From Trichuris trichiura (Eukaryota; Nematoda; Enoplea; Trichinellida; Trichuridae), in assembly GCA_037903355.1 (NCBI GenBank), contig JBAJFE010000026.1, forward strand, positions 2,542,001 through 2,606,000: 64,000 nt of DNA, given 5' to 3'. Shown piece after piece: positions 11,346 to 24,400 of this stretch. The position numbers were made by a program, and so were the translations under genes. Below the pieces are notes generated by a model. It worked only from the letters and a program-made list of their open reading frames with translations. It made no database searches and had not been told where the DNA came from. Numbering within the stretch: position 1 is the first letter of the stretch; each line of letters begins with the position of its first letter.

Positions 11346-12080
11346 TGTTTAAGTTTCTCAGCAGTAGATTTTGTGTCATTACCTTGCCGTAGGAGTCACT
11401 TCTGCGGAACAGTCCGTGGTAGCAAAGAATTGCTGGTCACTTCTTCAGTGAACTTATTCCAACTCATTATCCCATAATTGTTATGCGAATTACTGGTTCC
11501 ATCTCGATTAGAGCACCTTCGTTTCGCTGCTCTTTCTTTAGGCCATCTTTATTTCAGGTTACCGTGCGACTGTCTAATAGAACAAGAAACCAACGTTTCA
11601 CTGACGATTGAATATTTCTGCGAAAGTGATGGTTTAACATTAAACCTATTTGAATGGTAGTCGAGGGTGATGTTAGTTAAGAATTGAATAGCATGTTGGC
11701 GTTATTGCTGTCGCATTTACCATTTGACTGTTCTCTTTCTTTAATACAACCTTGCCAGGCTATGTTGGAAGACTTAAGAGAAAAGCGTTTGCAAATGTGG
11801 CGACGTATGCATTTGAACTATTGCAGCTGCTACTGGTTTCTAAGTAGTAAAAGCAAGCGTTGTCATATAAGCGGTTTGTTTTAAAGCTTTCTTCAGACTT
11901 TGTGCTTTAGAAGCTGAAGAATTTTGAAAGTGCCGCGCTGCATTTTCGGTTTGGTAGCATCCCATTCTAGGGAGACGGTTTCAATTTTTCTCGTTTACTT
12001 TTTCTTTGAATACATTATTTTTTACTGTTGTATTCATAGCCGTTAAATGCTTCTCTGGTTATTACAACAAATTCTTGGTC

Positions 12081-12167
12081 ATTGGAAGGTTGAACAGTCT
12101 ATTTTCAAAAGAGCGGGCAAATCATCCATGCCTTCGTTTTTTTTGATGAAGTTTTCAACCTTCCAAT
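12081..12167. repeat. Short perfect hairpin (14-bp stem)
   Basis: ATTGGAAGGTTGAA at 12081-12094 is exactly complementary to 12154-12167, with about 59 nt between. The stem is too short and the loop too long for a typical pre-miRNA. It may be a remnant of a small inverted-repeat transposon. Confidence 0.5.
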
Positions 12168-12560
12168 AATTAGGAATACGATTTAACAGTTACAGACGTA
12201 CGTAATCCCGAATGGCGGGAATTACTTCCACACTGGAGAAAGCAAAAAGAAAAAAAAAGAAAGGCCTTTCCAAAACGCTGATAGCGGTTCAAGGTCAGTC
12301 CCGAAAGCCACGTTTATTTGTTTTCCTGTTCAGGTAAAGGATTTTGTTTCATTCCGACTGCTCAGCAGGATAAAGCTTTAGCAAAAGAAGATCGTTGATG
12401 GGAAACCTGTAAACAATGAAGTTAAACTTTGAAAAGTAGGTAAGATCGCAATAAAAGTAAGTGGAGCGATACGTGGCAACCAATATTCACTTTTAGTAGT
12501 ATTTTAGCGATTCCAGATCTAAAGGCTACTACATTTGCAGAGTATTGCTTGTCTGTGTGT

Positions 12561-12830
12561 TTAGTTTCCGTTAGTGTAACGTTGATACGTAAGTTTTTGC
12601 GCCTGATTTTGTTCTCGAATTTTTTTAAAAAATAATTGCAAAACCACTTTCATTTCCCGCTCAACAAGCATTTGCTGAATGGACGTGAGAACGTTTTCCC
12701 GTGTTGCTGTTTCGGTGGTTGTTTCGTTCTGCAATATACGGGGCTTCTCCCTAGTGTCCGCAATTGAGGGCGAGAAATAAATGAAAATTTCTAGAGACAA
12801 AGAAGTCATATTCTGTGAAGTGCAAGGCAT
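12561..12830 (-). CDS. Hypothetical 89-aa open frame
   Basis: It starts with a true ATG and is uninterrupted to 12561. The second half (ENVLTSIQQMLVEREMKVV... to TYQRYTNGN) is predicted helical and charged. An overlapping minus-strand frame behind a TTGCAG acceptor (12759-12846) reads EVIQNALHFTEYDFFVS and also looks coding, so the true structure may be spliced differently. No family recognised. Confidence 0.25.
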   Translation of the reverse strand: MPCTSQNMTSLSLEIFIYFSPSIADTREKPRILQNETTTETATRENVLTSIQQMLVEREMKVVLQLFFKKIREQNQAQKLTYQRYTNGN

Positions 12831-15514
12831 TCTGAATGACTTCCTGCAATCATGCGCTGTGCTACTTCATTCAGCTACAGATATGTTAGTTTTTCCTTTG
12901 TTCAACTTGTTTGTTCATGTTACATGGCGGTTAATCACTTAGAAATTAGTGTGATTGTGAGATCGAGTATCTCTTTAAGCGGAGTTTTTGTATTCAAGGA
13001 ATCGCTGTTTTAGTTAATAGTGACCTCAAAAAGAAGGACTTACCGTAACAGCCATTCGGTTATGCCAAAAATATAATTCTATTTATTTATAGCTTTCAGC
13101 AGTGATAGTAATTAAGAAATAAGAACTCGAGCAGCTCTTTATTAGGAAAAACGAGGCTGATGGTCATGCTTCTCTAAAGTTTAGGAACTTTCATCAGAAT
13201 ATTCACTTTCTGTTCTTGGCATACAGACGTACGTGAAAGTCTACATTGCAGTGTCGCGTCATTCAATTCGATTCGACCTATTGGTCGTTCAAACTGTTCC
13301 CCATCTTGAGTCGAAGTCCTTAGTCCCGTAACTTTTCTTACTCGGTGCTATCACAGTTGCTTTGTTTTATTACTTGAATATAGACTGAGCCTTCTACTGC
13401 TGTCACTTGTTATAGTTTATCTTGTGATTTTCTTTGTTTATAAATCAAGCATTCCTGTAGGTACGTAGAAGTAGATTAACTGTTTGCGCATGCTGGTGTA
13501 CGGTTGTATTCACTGGAAGACTTCGGAACCAAATAACAGCTATGTGGAGTAACCTGCTTTCTGCAGTGGCTCACCTACGATGAGCTTATTATTTGCTGTA
13601 GTTAGACAAGGATTGACATCAGCGGAATTTGAAAAGACTTATGTGGTACATTTGATGACCGCTTGCTCGGTGACTTCGGTATTAACATTCGACTGAAGTC
13701 AGTGAGTTAGCGCAGAGAAAGTAACGAAGGACATAAGCTTTTGCTGGTTGTCCATGATCAGAAGTGACGACGCAGAATTGGTAAAAGCGATTATTGGGTC
13801 GCACAAATCAGCCGAACTTTTTGATAAGAAAAATTTAAAGGTGCGAGAAATTTGCGCCACTCCAATTGTCTAAAGTTGCCATTAGTGGTCATCATCATTT
13901 GCTTCTCTTTGTCGTTTGAGCAGCGAAGCAGTAACGTTTTGTCGGAGAACGTAGCGTTTGCTTTTTATGATAATCTATAAAAGAGAAACACTGGTTGAAG
14001 TAAATCTGTAGTAAGGGTCAATATTCACCTCGGAAAAGTGCTTCTCCTTATGGTACAACAAAAGAACCATAGTTTGCCATAAACCGTTGTGAACAGGTCA
14101 GGCAACGATAGCAGACTGTTGCTATAAGCAGCTTGTAAAGCCAGTGCACACTATGTGAGATAAACGACCAAGATTTGGTTAGAGTAAATAGTACGCGTTT
14201 CTGCGGCGTTAATGTTTGACCATTGAAACGATATTCATCCGTGCCGCTTCAGCAACAACGAACATGGTTGAGCTAGAAAGAATTGTTACATGGGGCGTAC
14301 CCACCAGGTATTATTGCTTCCCGTTGTAGTCTGTTCTGGTTCGTGTATGAAAAGCACATCCGCAGGATAGAGGATGTCCAGAAATGACGCAGACTTCTTT
14401 GAATCAAAGCTACAACCTCTGCCACCGCGGCACCTATTTACTGCCACAACTTTGGCAGAAGGTAATATTGTCCTGTTTAAAAATACTGACTGGATAATGG
14501 TATCCATGCTAATGTATTATTGTTTTCCGAGCCATCAATCAGTTCTTATTGGGTCTGTTGACTTGAAATCATTGACTATGCGACTTCTTAAGTCTGCGTG
14601 AAGTTTCTTTTCTTGCAAGTTAATGCCCTTGTTTTAAGACTGTTTTACGTTGAGTTTGCAGGAGTAGTCATGCTCTTTCTTCAGCGTGGTATATGACGCC
14701 AGTAGGACTTAAGGACATTTTGATATAGAGCTCAAACTGGGTTAGGCGAGTTGAGGAAGACTTGGATAATCTTTAAAAGTTCTACTGAACAAGGGGCGAA
14801 AGCAAATGTGAGAAAACAAAAAAACTTCTAAATCATGTTTTCAAGTCTATTCAAAGCGATTTATGACTTCTGTAAACTTACAAACTTTGATCTTTGCCGG
14901 GATAAAGTTTTCTGTTCACTCTTTGTGACGACATTTCACGCAAAAGCGGACGTGTTCAGTCTTTGAGAGCGCCGTGCAGAAATAAGCGGTCCTCCTGAAC
15001 TGGCTCTTTTTATTTATAAAGAGCCGTACGAGTTGATATTTTTTATTTTTGTGCTATTGTCCGTGAAGGAGGTGGGATGGCATGATCAATCGTACAGTAG
15101 CTGCTTGTGTCTGAATTCCATCGTCATTCAGCTGTATCCGTAAGCTAACTTACTCGTTTGCTTCTTGCTTGTTGCTATTTGCATAAAGGATAACGTTGTT
15201 TGCGGCGATATTGGCTGTTGAATAGAAAGGCAGTTAGCGTGAAAATACTTTTTGAGATTTAGCCAATATAACGGGGCTGAGCTGATGGGAAAACAAATGA
15301 AATGACCAGTACTGTCCGCTTGTTTGTTTCCCTAGCTGGAGCGCGCGCTGTGGATTAGCGGAAACTAGCTTCGAAAAGAAGAGTGCCGTCGACCTGCTAA
15401 CGTAAGGAACCACCGAGCCGACGCTGGTAAATGAACAACTGCAGTTCACCCTTTTTGCTAACGTTATCTTTACGCTTTCGACGCATTTGTCTGATGAAAT
15501 GAAGCAACGTCTAA

Positions 15515-15712
15515 ATGACAAATAGCCGCACTCCATTAGGGTATGCATATGAAAGCTATCCAAGTGAACGAAAACGTTTGCAGCGTGAATTGTCACATAC
15601 ATCGTTGGAATCATCCTTGGCGTCACAATTCATTTTATTGAAGTCATCAGTCGGAGTTGCGCCAAATGGGGGTGCGATGAAAAGTGGTAAAGTGTTGTTT
15701 GAATTTGTTTGA
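15515..15712 (+). CDS. Hypothetical 65-aa open frame upstream of the PAX gene
   Basis: ATG-initiated, with a basic Ser/Leu-rich product (ERKRLQRELSHTSLESSLASQ). A GGTAAAGT donor lies near the 3' end, so it could be an exon. A longer minus-strand frame overlaps it, and neither shows a known domain. It is not joined to the PAX exons by any phase-consistent route I could find. Confidence 0.2.
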   Translation: MTNSRTPLGYAYESYPSERKRLQRELSHTSLESSLASQFILLKSSVGVAPNGGAMKSGKVLFEFV

Positions 15713-15790
15713 TACCGTCACGTTAAATTTTTTTGTAATATCATGTAAAAGTTTTGAAGATGTGGTTTCTTTGTACGGGACCGTATGTTT

Positions 15791-16185
15791 TCATAATGAA
15801 GAAACTTTATTACGGACAGATTCCCGTTTTTATGAGTGATAAACTCCGGAGCTTTCGGGTCAATCGAGACCCGTCTTCAGCGGTCTTAAATTATAAATGT
15901 AATTTGTGAAAGCGAAAGCAGTCATCTATCGTTTCTGAAGATTTTAAAGTGGGCATTTTAAAGTCAGCCGTTGGTAGATTTTGACTCAAAGACGGAAATC
16001 TACTAACGGCTGACTTTAAAATGCCCGCTTTAAAATCTAAAGAAACGATAGATGACTGCTTTCGCTCTCACAAATTACATTTATAATTTAAGACCGCTGA
16101 AGACGGGTCTCGATTGACCCTAAAGCTCCGGAGTTTACCACACATAAAAACGGGAATCTGTCCGTAATAAAGTTTTTTATTATGA
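15791..16185. repeat. 395-bp foldback element with hammerhead-like motifs in both arms
   Basis: Near-perfect inverted repeat: TCATAAT plus 'ttattacgg' at 15791-15813 returns as its complement at about 16162-16185, and the arms meet at about 15988. Each arm holds a hammerhead-like core. The minus-strand one (15852-15880) reads CTGAAGA, a GGGTC/GACC stem, then GAAAG; the plus-strand one (16097-16125) has TAAAG in place of GAAAG. Tail sequence (CTCCGGAG..., then CCGTAATAAAG) is shared with the copies at 44.9 and 46.8 kb. It is interpreted as two Penelope-like element tails in head-to-head orientation. Confidence 0.85.
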
Positions 16186-16343
16186 TATCATGTAAAATTG
16201 TCTCTCATTCCATCGCTAATAATGAAACCAGGAGAACCCCGAAGGAAACGGCATTTGTTTTTCATCTTTCAGCTAATAAAGCTGCTCTCAAAGTTAAAAG
16301 AGCAAGAGCAGTGATGGTATCGTCGCAATAACGAGCTTTATAT

Positions 16344-17109
16344 ATGTGTGGCGATGATTGGCTTTATGTGGTGTGTATGTGTATATGCCTTGAGAAATAT
16401 GCAGTAGGTCAAATAAGTGACAGCACCTTTTATAGATCATACAGCCGGCGAACTGAATCAACTGGGTGGCATATTCGTGAACGGTAGACCACTTCCTTTA
16501 CCAACTCGAATTCGAATAGTGGAGTTAGCACAAATCGGTATTCGTCCTTGTGACATAAGCCGGGAACTTCGGGTGTCACACGGATGCGTCAGTAAAATTT
16601 TAAACCGATACCAAGCAACTGGTTCAGTTCTGCCTGGTGCTATCGGTGGAAGTAAACCTCGTGTGACTACTCCAAGTGTGGTTCATCATATAAAGATGTT
16701 GAAACAACGTGATCCAACCATCTTTGCGTGGGAAATTCGGGAAAGACTTATAGCTGATGGCATCTGTGGGGAATCGGTGGTTCCCTCAGTCAGTTCAATC
16801 AGTCGTATATTACGTCACAAAGTAGACAATGAGAGTGGCCATTCGTGCGGACTAATGTTCAACTATCAGTCCGCATCGAATCAAGCATCGCACGTGCTTC
16901 ATCATCCATGTTTGTCCTATTCTCTTCCTGTCAAACCAATGTTAAGCGTACATCGTAGCTGCGATTTAATGGCCACTGGAAGCATGTTTTCCATGGAATC
17001 AGGCCACCATTATGGTCCTTATCGTTTTAGTGGTATAAATAGGAAGAACGGTCACTTGTTCAGCGCGCACGATAGCTGTCCACTTTTAGGATTCTTTGGT
17101 CTTAACTGA
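16344..17109 (+). CDS. PAX1/9-type paired-domain transcription factor
   Basis: Proposed exons 16344-16374 and 16436-17109 (234 aa), joined in phase 1 by a 61-bp intron (GTATGT...TTTATAG). No ATG lies in frame upstream of the paired domain within the second exon, so a first exon is needed; this one supplies an ATG and ten residues. The paired domain is complete: [56 protein letters not shown] and the RED half ending [14 protein letters not shown]. Its sequence is closest to the PAX1/9 (POXM) class. No homeodomain and no clear octapeptide follow; the C-terminal ~95 residues are His/Ser-rich. The factor should bind DNA in the nucleus and act in embryonic patterning. The first exon is the least certain part. 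Confidence 0.85.
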
Positions 17110-17890
17110 AGGCGAATTAAGAAGCCGCTTTTCTATTTTCCAAATTGCAAAGAAACCAGTACAACAGATGTAAATAAAGTGAGTTACATTTTTGTTTATG
17201 GCACACTGCCTCTGTCCTCGCTCATTTTATTTTCAGCTTTACTTAGTTGTGTGTTATTTGAAAAGCTGATTGCGCAAAGGTTATTATTTCTCCTACGTGC
17301 TGCACATTGATTGAATGCGGCGAACGATATTATTTAGCCGTTTCGGACCTGACATTTTCTTTGCGTGATCAAGAAAGCTGGTAAAAAATAGATTTATTAT
17401 TTTTTGTCGTTACTCATTTGTCCAAATGAACAAGCACTTAAGAAAGCTATTTTAAGCGTGATATAATATGCTGAATATTGCTAAGTCGATTAAGTACTAA
17501 CTATCAGAGGCGACGGTAAATGACATTTCGCTTGCATAAACCCGTTACTTTCTGTTGGGCAAAAGCTTTGGTAATCGTTTAACGAAAAAGTGGCATTTGT
17601 CAATTCTCTAAATTTCGCTGTCAAACGTGTACGCGCAAAGGATTTAACAATAGTTTTAGCGCTTTTACCATTTCTGGCCGATCATTAAATGTATTAATTT
17701 AGCCAAGTTGCTTTTTTTTGGCAATACGTTTATTGCAATACATTTTTCGAGAATGCAAGAATAGACCAGAAAGGAGAAATAGTGCTAGCAATACACGAAG
17801 GATAACAAAACGAAACAAATGAGAATAATCACCGTAATACAGCGGAGGCAATCAATTGTCAAAAATGTATCGCAGATATAGGACGAATAT
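17110..17890. other. Convergent intergenic region between PAX and SNX
   Basis: Shared 3' region of two convergent genes. AT-rich, with several AATAAA-like signals and no coding frame I can support. Confidence 0.4.
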
Positions 17891-20749
17891 CTACGCGGAT
17901 GCATCCTTCAAAGCCATGATTGTTGACTTCAGAATGTGTACTTGCGTCTACCAAATAGCAACGTGTAAATGTGTTGAAGGAAAAAATCATGTAGCCTACT
18001 TTAGCGTGTTTCAACTGGAGTTCAGCAAGGTCGATTAGATTTCTTTTGAAGGTAGCCACTCGCCTACCTTTAAATTCTTGAAGCTCTGCGAAATAAAGGT
18101 CAAATCAGGATTCACTGAATAAATGTACTTTTACAGAACGAAACAAAATATACTCTATCAGTGCAGAAACAAAAGGTGATGAGGACAGTCGTACCTTCTT
18201 TCGCTTTTTCTGAAATTTCGCTAAATTCCTTGTCGGCTTGCAGTCGATCAGCTTCCGCCTTAAATGAATTGACCACTTAAGGCGACTAGGTTGAAACATT
18301 ACTTTGGGAATTTCTCTGTTTTTCATCCTAGCACGCTCAAGATTACGCCCTGCCGTCTCCAAGTTAGCCAGGCATCGCAGCCGACGATAGAGCAGATCCT
18401 TAGCTGCTTGAGTATCACGTACTGTGTATCGAAATGTGTCTGTTATTCGAAAAGACATTTATTATTATTGAATTTCTATAAAACGAAAAACACCAACCTG
18501 ATAGCTTCAAGTCGTAATCAGAAGCTACTCTCGATTCCAACTTGCGAATTTTTTCGTACGTATCAGATATTTTCAGAAGATTACTAAATAGGCGGAAAAC
18601 AGCTTGCAAGTAAATGCCTCCTTTTGCAGAGATATTCGATTTGCGCGACAAAGGTTAATAAGAGAAGACTGTTGCAACATAGCGAAGCCTTCGAAGTTGA
18701 TCTTGGTCTAGCGTAGAGGCATTGCGATATTAGAAATGGCTACAAACGGGGTTGACAAGTTCGAGATCCATTTATGTTTTCTGGCGTGCTAACGAGGACA
18801 GAAAGGGGATCAGTTCTGGCTACTTTGTGAATTGTTGCAAAATAAAAGATTTTTTCTTTTCAACACTGCTCACACAGAGAGGTCAAGACATCACGCCTTG
18901 CTGTCAAAAAGCATTAAAACCTTTAATAGGTTAACTTACTTAGACAATTCAGGGCTTTTTTCTAAGCTTCCCAATGTTTCCAATGAACTATCAATCTTGA
19001 CGTATACATCACACAGGTCTGAATAGATTTACGAAGCGAAAAGTAGGCGACAGAGCAACAAAGCTACGAAGGCAGCTTACTCTTCAAAGCTTTTGTCATT
19101 TTGTCTGACTTTCCGACAGCTTCTCTTAGATGACCATAATATTCGACGAGGTAATTTTTTTCATGTTCGAAAAAGGGATCACGGTCCTAGGTGATGAAAA
19201 CAATCAGAATAGAGACAAAAGACTTCTTCCGCCGCAACTTATACATTGTTTGGAGACAAGCTTTACTAATTTCAAAGAATAACCAAAGTTTGCGTTAACG
19301 AACCATGCAAACATAGCACTTCGAAGGAGTTTACATCACTACTTTGAAACTACATAATAGTATAAATCCTGGGAATTGTAGGAAATGTGAAGTCGCCTAC
19401 TTTCTGTCCCGACAATAAAACTTCGTCGGCTGATTGCGAGAACCTTTTCCAGATGCTCTCTAGCATTTCTTTTTTATTCTTTCCTCGAATACTGAGCTGA
19501 AAATAATGCAGAAAATTTGTTGACATCAGCAAGTACAAGCGGCAATTGGCCTCGTGTTGGGTATCTTTTTTTTAATGGTAAAAAATAACCTTTAAAATAA
19601 AGAAGTATTAAACTTTGCAGTGTGCTTTTAAAGTAAGCGTCCTTGAGAAAAAACAAAGTGCATATAGGAACAGAAACAACTGTCAAACCGGTCTAAGAAG
19701 GAGAAAGCGAATAATTTTACCCCAGCAGAATCCTGGTACTCCAAAAAAATGCGAAAATTAGAATCACTCCTGAATACAGGATGACAGGCAAGACGAGCTA
19801 AAAAGAGTTCGTGCATAGCAACCGTCTTTTTGAACGTAGCTAGGTATTCCCTATCGAATCAGAAATGTGAGACAGTAACACATGGCCATTCGCTTACGCC
19901 TCCAATTCAGCCTTCATTTTGGCAAATTCATCTCGCGTCATCGTTGTTTCTCCTTCGCTCAACTTTTGCAACTTCTCACGAGAAGTATCAAAGTCCGGTC
20001 GCGGAGGGGGAGGAGGAATCTAAATATCAAAACTAATTAGTTTATTTTGCCAATCGCTGCAATCATCTTCCGAAGAGAAGTAAAGCTTGCGCAAAACAAA
20101 AGCAAGGTGTCAGTCATACTATGTAGCCAGCGTAAACCGGATTTTCGTCGAAGGCATCGTACAACCATATAAATTCTTCATGTTCACGAATCACGGAAAC
20201 TTCATGTTGAGTAAAGTCGGGTAAGTTGGTCTAAAAGTTCAGCTTATCTTGTTATTGTCGTTTCATTATTGCAAGTCAAAATCTGCACAGATATTGAAAA
20301 GATTAACTTCTCCCATTTTGCCAACAAGCTCTAAACAACTTAGACTCCCGCAATGCAAGCATAAAAATTATGCAAGTGAACAGGCGCCATTAAAAAATAA
20401 AGAAAGCAAAACAATCCTTCTAAAAGGAACTCCAACATTAATGATTTACTGCGGACGGGCCAAGCAACTGTTAGTGTGGCATTCGTTTTAAGCTAATAGC
20501 CACTGATTACTATTAACAGAAATAGGTAGTTGCCAAAATAAAAGCCCGGGAAGAACGAACCTTCATGTGAACGGTGAATTTAATCTTGTCCTTCTCGCTT
20601 AATGCATCCGAAATGTCAACCATAAGGAATGGGAGATTTGCATCTGAATTAGTCTACAAAAAGAAAAATGCGCTGAAAGCGTAATCAAGGTATGAATAAT
20701 GTACTGGTTCATCCTGCTGTTCCGTCTCTTCGTTTAAATTTGCATCCAT
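17891..20749 (-). CDS. SNX6: Sorting nexin SNX5/SNX6-type (PX-BAR), 13 exons
   Basis: Exons: 20705-20749, 20561-20653, 20120-20230, 19898-20019, 19721-19850, 19401-19496, 19081-19186, 18940-19018, 18498-18583, 18303-18439, 18195-18258, 18000-18085, 17891-17947. Total 403 aa (human SNX6 406 aa); every junction is GT-AG and in phase. The PX domain spans about 16-170 ([62 protein letters not shown]). The BAR region spans about 195-403 ([57 protein letters not shown]). The SNX5/6/32 PX domain lacks the classical PI3P pocket and instead binds the CI-MPR tail; the protein pairs with SNX1/2 in ESCPE-1/retromer tubules for endosome-to-Golgi recycling. The intron between exons 8 and 9 (about 356 bp) is longer than the rest; its acceptor CTATTTAG was chosen because it alone keeps phase. 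Confidence 0.95.
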
Positions 20750-21419
20750 GAATCACAGGTTACAGCGGAATCGCCCAGCTGGCTAGCGATCGGGCAGTGA
20801 AGAAAAGTCAACAAGAGACGAAAAGAACCACCAGCATAGCAAACTTTCTTCTTCACACTATACAGTATCAAACGGAATTCACTTCAACGATAGTGCGCAA
20901 TAGAACTTGAGCATCAAATGATGTACCAGACAAAGTGTACCTTCATTTGTCTGTTCCTTCTTTTGGCCTTGAAAAACCTTCTCCTTATCATTTGCATGAT
21001 GCAAAATTTTGATGTTATTTTTTGCTGTGTGGTTATTCCTTTCTTGGCTGGTTAGATGTTAAGAAAAGAATATTCGCTGCCAGAGTAGTTCTAGGTTGCT
21101 TCATTTAAGCCAGCGCTGTACAATTGTTCATTCCTTACTGTCAGAATGTGAATTTAAGAAATTTGTATGCTTAATTTTGTAACATCTCTGCAAATCGGAT
21201 CGATTTGTCACGAAGTAGATCCTACGAACTTTCCTTAGTGCAACCGTTGATAAGGGAGCAGTACCGCAGATAGCTGTTTCTGTAAAGAGCAGTTGCTGAC
21301 GGCGCCAACGTAGTCGCAGTCTGAATTGTGCTTCGAGTGGTGGCGAATGCACCCGCTGGACGAAATCAAGTTGTCGCAGTAGTCTCATTTTGAGTTACGG
21401 TTTTTAGCACGAAGGAAAA
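20750..21419. other. Divergent promoter region between SNX and SPT2
   Basis: A 670-bp spacer between two divergently transcribed genes, likely holding both promoters. A minus-strand ATG frame (21128-21388, Arg/Leu-rich) is open for 86 codons but starts only 31 bp from the SPT2 start and matches nothing, so it is not called. Confidence 0.4.
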
Positions 21420-24400
21420 ATGGTTTTCAGCATCTCAAATCAGAGGAAGCAACAGAACGTTGCTCCAAGGGCAAACAATGCCCGAGGTTCGCGATGGTTT
21501 AACATCTTTCGTAAGGAGTAAGTTTTCTGTTTCCTTATACGCTAACTTTTTGCTATGTGCCTTAGTAATTTTCTCACATGCAGTAATTAGTGATAGGGCA
21601 TTTTATTGTTGAACCTATTGCTATCGATAAATGTTTGGAAATAAATTACAGCACTAGTGTTTCTCAGTATCTCTATCGGTTGCTTCAGTGATCACAAAAG
21701 ACGTCTGTGGGGTAGGTCTACATGTCTATCATAAATTGGCTTTACGCGTAAACGTAAATGTTTCCATCATTTTAAGAGCCGCAATGTTGGATTCGTTTAC
21801 TAGTGTGTTTCATTTTGTTCCGACGTGATTTTGAAATTATTGGTTGGAAGAACGTGGTAATCTTGAAGCGCTATGGTTCGTTTGCTTCTGTAGCAAGTAG
21901 ATGGGTTTCCGTAAGCAAGTGCATAAAGGACATTTCGACGTTGTACGATTAAACATTAGCAACCTGTTCAAGAGTGTTGGTCTCTTGGTGCCTCCGATTT
22001 TTCTTTCGGCAGAAGAATAGCTGTGTCTCGTTTTCGTATCCCATGATGCTTGGGTTATGCAACACTCAGCGTGCATGTTAATTTGACACGAGTACAACGT
22101 AGAGAGATCGCCGTCGAATGTTCCTTGAAAAGTAGCCGCATCGAAACGCGACATGTACCCTAAATGCTGCTTGTCTTAAGGATAAAAGGGAGACATCAAT
22201 AAGCAGGCGGATCCATAAATCTGAGAACAAGAGATAGTTGTTCTTTTACCGAGGGGCGGACCCTTGAACAGGTTGCTGTTCTTTAATAGAATAGTGCAAC
22301 TGTGTCAAGGTGAATTCGGCACCTTTTTTAATTGTCAACTTAAATGATCAAGTGGCTTGCAGCTTGGGTAGGAACTGCCGTAACAGTGCAAATTACATGA
22401 GAGGTAATCTGTTTTTATTGAGATGAATTACTGAGTCAAAGAAAATGACAGATTTTTATTGCGTTTTGATGCTTTGAATTAGTTCTTTTAGATCAGATGG
22501 TCAAAATGTGCGATGTCGCGCCATATCAATTTGTTCCGTAGTTGACTCATCATCTGAGGACGAAAACGGTGTGGAAGGCCGGTTTATTAAGGAACGTATT
22601 AGTGAAGTCGGTGAAGAGTTAAAGTGGCGTTCAAATGTGGGTTAATACTTTGTCCAGTTAATTTGGACAAGAGAGATGTCTTCAGGCTGCGATGAAAGAA
22701 CATGGTGATGTGCCAGTTCACGAACAAGCTCCTCTCTATATTGCAGTACTGACATATTTTGCTTACGCTATGCTTATTATGACTGGATACTTGAGAGATT
22801 TTATTCGTTGGTGTGGTTTAGAACGAAACAAGAATGCTCAAGAATTGCCAAGCCAACGGGTATGTTAAGCTTCGTTCTCTGTATCCAATTCACTGTTTGT
22901 TTTTTAGGATTTTGTGCCATTATATTCAGACTTTGAATCGTTGTACACTCGAAGTGTTTTTATGCGCATTCGAGACTCTTGGAGTCGTCCGATATGTTCT
23001 GCACCTGGTGCTGAAGTAACTTTGCTCGATAGGGTGACAAAGGATTACGGATGGACATTCGAGTTGAGTAAACTACGTTTTGAATTGTCCATTTTTTCAC
23101 TGATCTTTGTTATCTTAGATTTACTGGCAGAAAAAGGACAGTGATCAATTTGGGCTCTTATAATTACCTTGGTTTTGCCGAGAATTGTGGTACTTGTGCA
23201 GAACAAGTGGTAAAAAGCATTCGAGATTTCGGGGTTGGTGTGTGCAGCTCTCGACAAGAACTTGGAAATCAGTCTATTCAAAAGCGGCTTGAAGAGTTGG
23301 TCGCCGAATTTTTGGGCGTTGAAGATGCAATGTGCTTTCCTATGGGTTTCGCTACGAATTCAATGACACTGCCTTGTCTGGCAGATAAGGTCTTTTACGC
23401 CGAAGAATACTGAACCTAATTTTTGTACTACTTCAGGCATCTTTGATTTTAAGCGACGAGTTGAATCATGCCTCCCTGATATTGGGTTGTCGCTTGTCCG
23501 GTGCAAGAGCTGTAGTTTTCAAGCACAATGGTAAATCAAATTGTTTTTCTTCTTATTTACGACTTGTAAGTAAAGTCTAAAACGCCAGTTATTCTTATCC
23601 GCATTAGTTGTATTAAAGTCATGTTAAATGCATCTTGCATTCTGAATATGTAGTATTTCCTGTTTGGTGCCTAATTTTTTATTTTTTCTTACAGAAGTGG
23701 CCCATGGTAAGATTGTTAGTGCCCAGTGTGACGGAGCTTTCATAATGAGCCGTGTTCAACAGGGGATAGGTTCTGAACTTGTGACAAAGATCGTTCGCGA
23801 AAAATGCATCAGAGAAAGCTTGAGAATTGCGCAAGTGTTTGCTGCAGTAAGCTTACTTTATTGAAATAAGTCGGCTGTCAAAAGAACCGTAACAGCTTTT
23901 GTTTTCTTATTGGCTTTCGGCACTACTTTGTCCCGCAGTCAGCGAAACGGATGACCTGGCGTAGACCGCGTTAAATTTTACGTGAAAATCTACACACTCT
24001 TTTAGCGGAAGGAATGGGTTTACTGTCGGTTAACGTAGGAAGCGATGAAAATAGCTTTGGCTCATGCTAAATTTTAATTTTTTACTTTACAAAGCTCTTA
24101 ATTGTAAACTTTTTCAGGGCCGCCGTACCCGTAAATGTGGCTGCTGCAGCCATTGTAATTTTCAAAAGAATATACATTTCACAGTTCATGTAGCGAGGCG
24201 CTGTCCTATGTTTTTTGATATCTTTTGAACGGTAATATCTTCTTGTTTAGTTCACAAATCGTGGAATTACTTATAGTCTATTCAACGTACAGTAAAAGCA
24301 AAATAATTATGAAAGGTGGCGTGGTATGAGATTGCAATTTGGGGGCTGTTTTGTTTTGCCAGATTTCAATTGAAGGAACTTTTAGATCTTCGTCTTTTAG

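Larger units (their letters stand above)
9950..15790. other. Long gene-poor region upstream of the PAX gene
   Basis: 5.8 kb with no confidently supported gene. Several weak frames are listed separately. Exon-like pieces also occur on the plus strand at about 11558-11656 and 11760-11883 (after good acceptors), but their phases do not join. Because the next plus-strand gene is a developmental paired-box gene, part of this stretch could be its regulatory DNA; that is inference from position only. Confidence 0.4.

Noticed and set aside
12081..12167. microRNA precursor
   Set aside because: A 14-bp stem with a loop of about 59 nt is not a pre-miRNA shape.
15234..15626. Minus-strand 130-codon frame upstream of PAX
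   Set aside because: Begins with GTG, has no domain, and overlaps an equally plausible plus frame.
21128..21388. Minus-strand 86-codon frame next to the SPTLC2 start
   Set aside because: Starts 31 bp from a divergent gene start, matches nothing, and probably lies in promoter or 5'UTR sequence.
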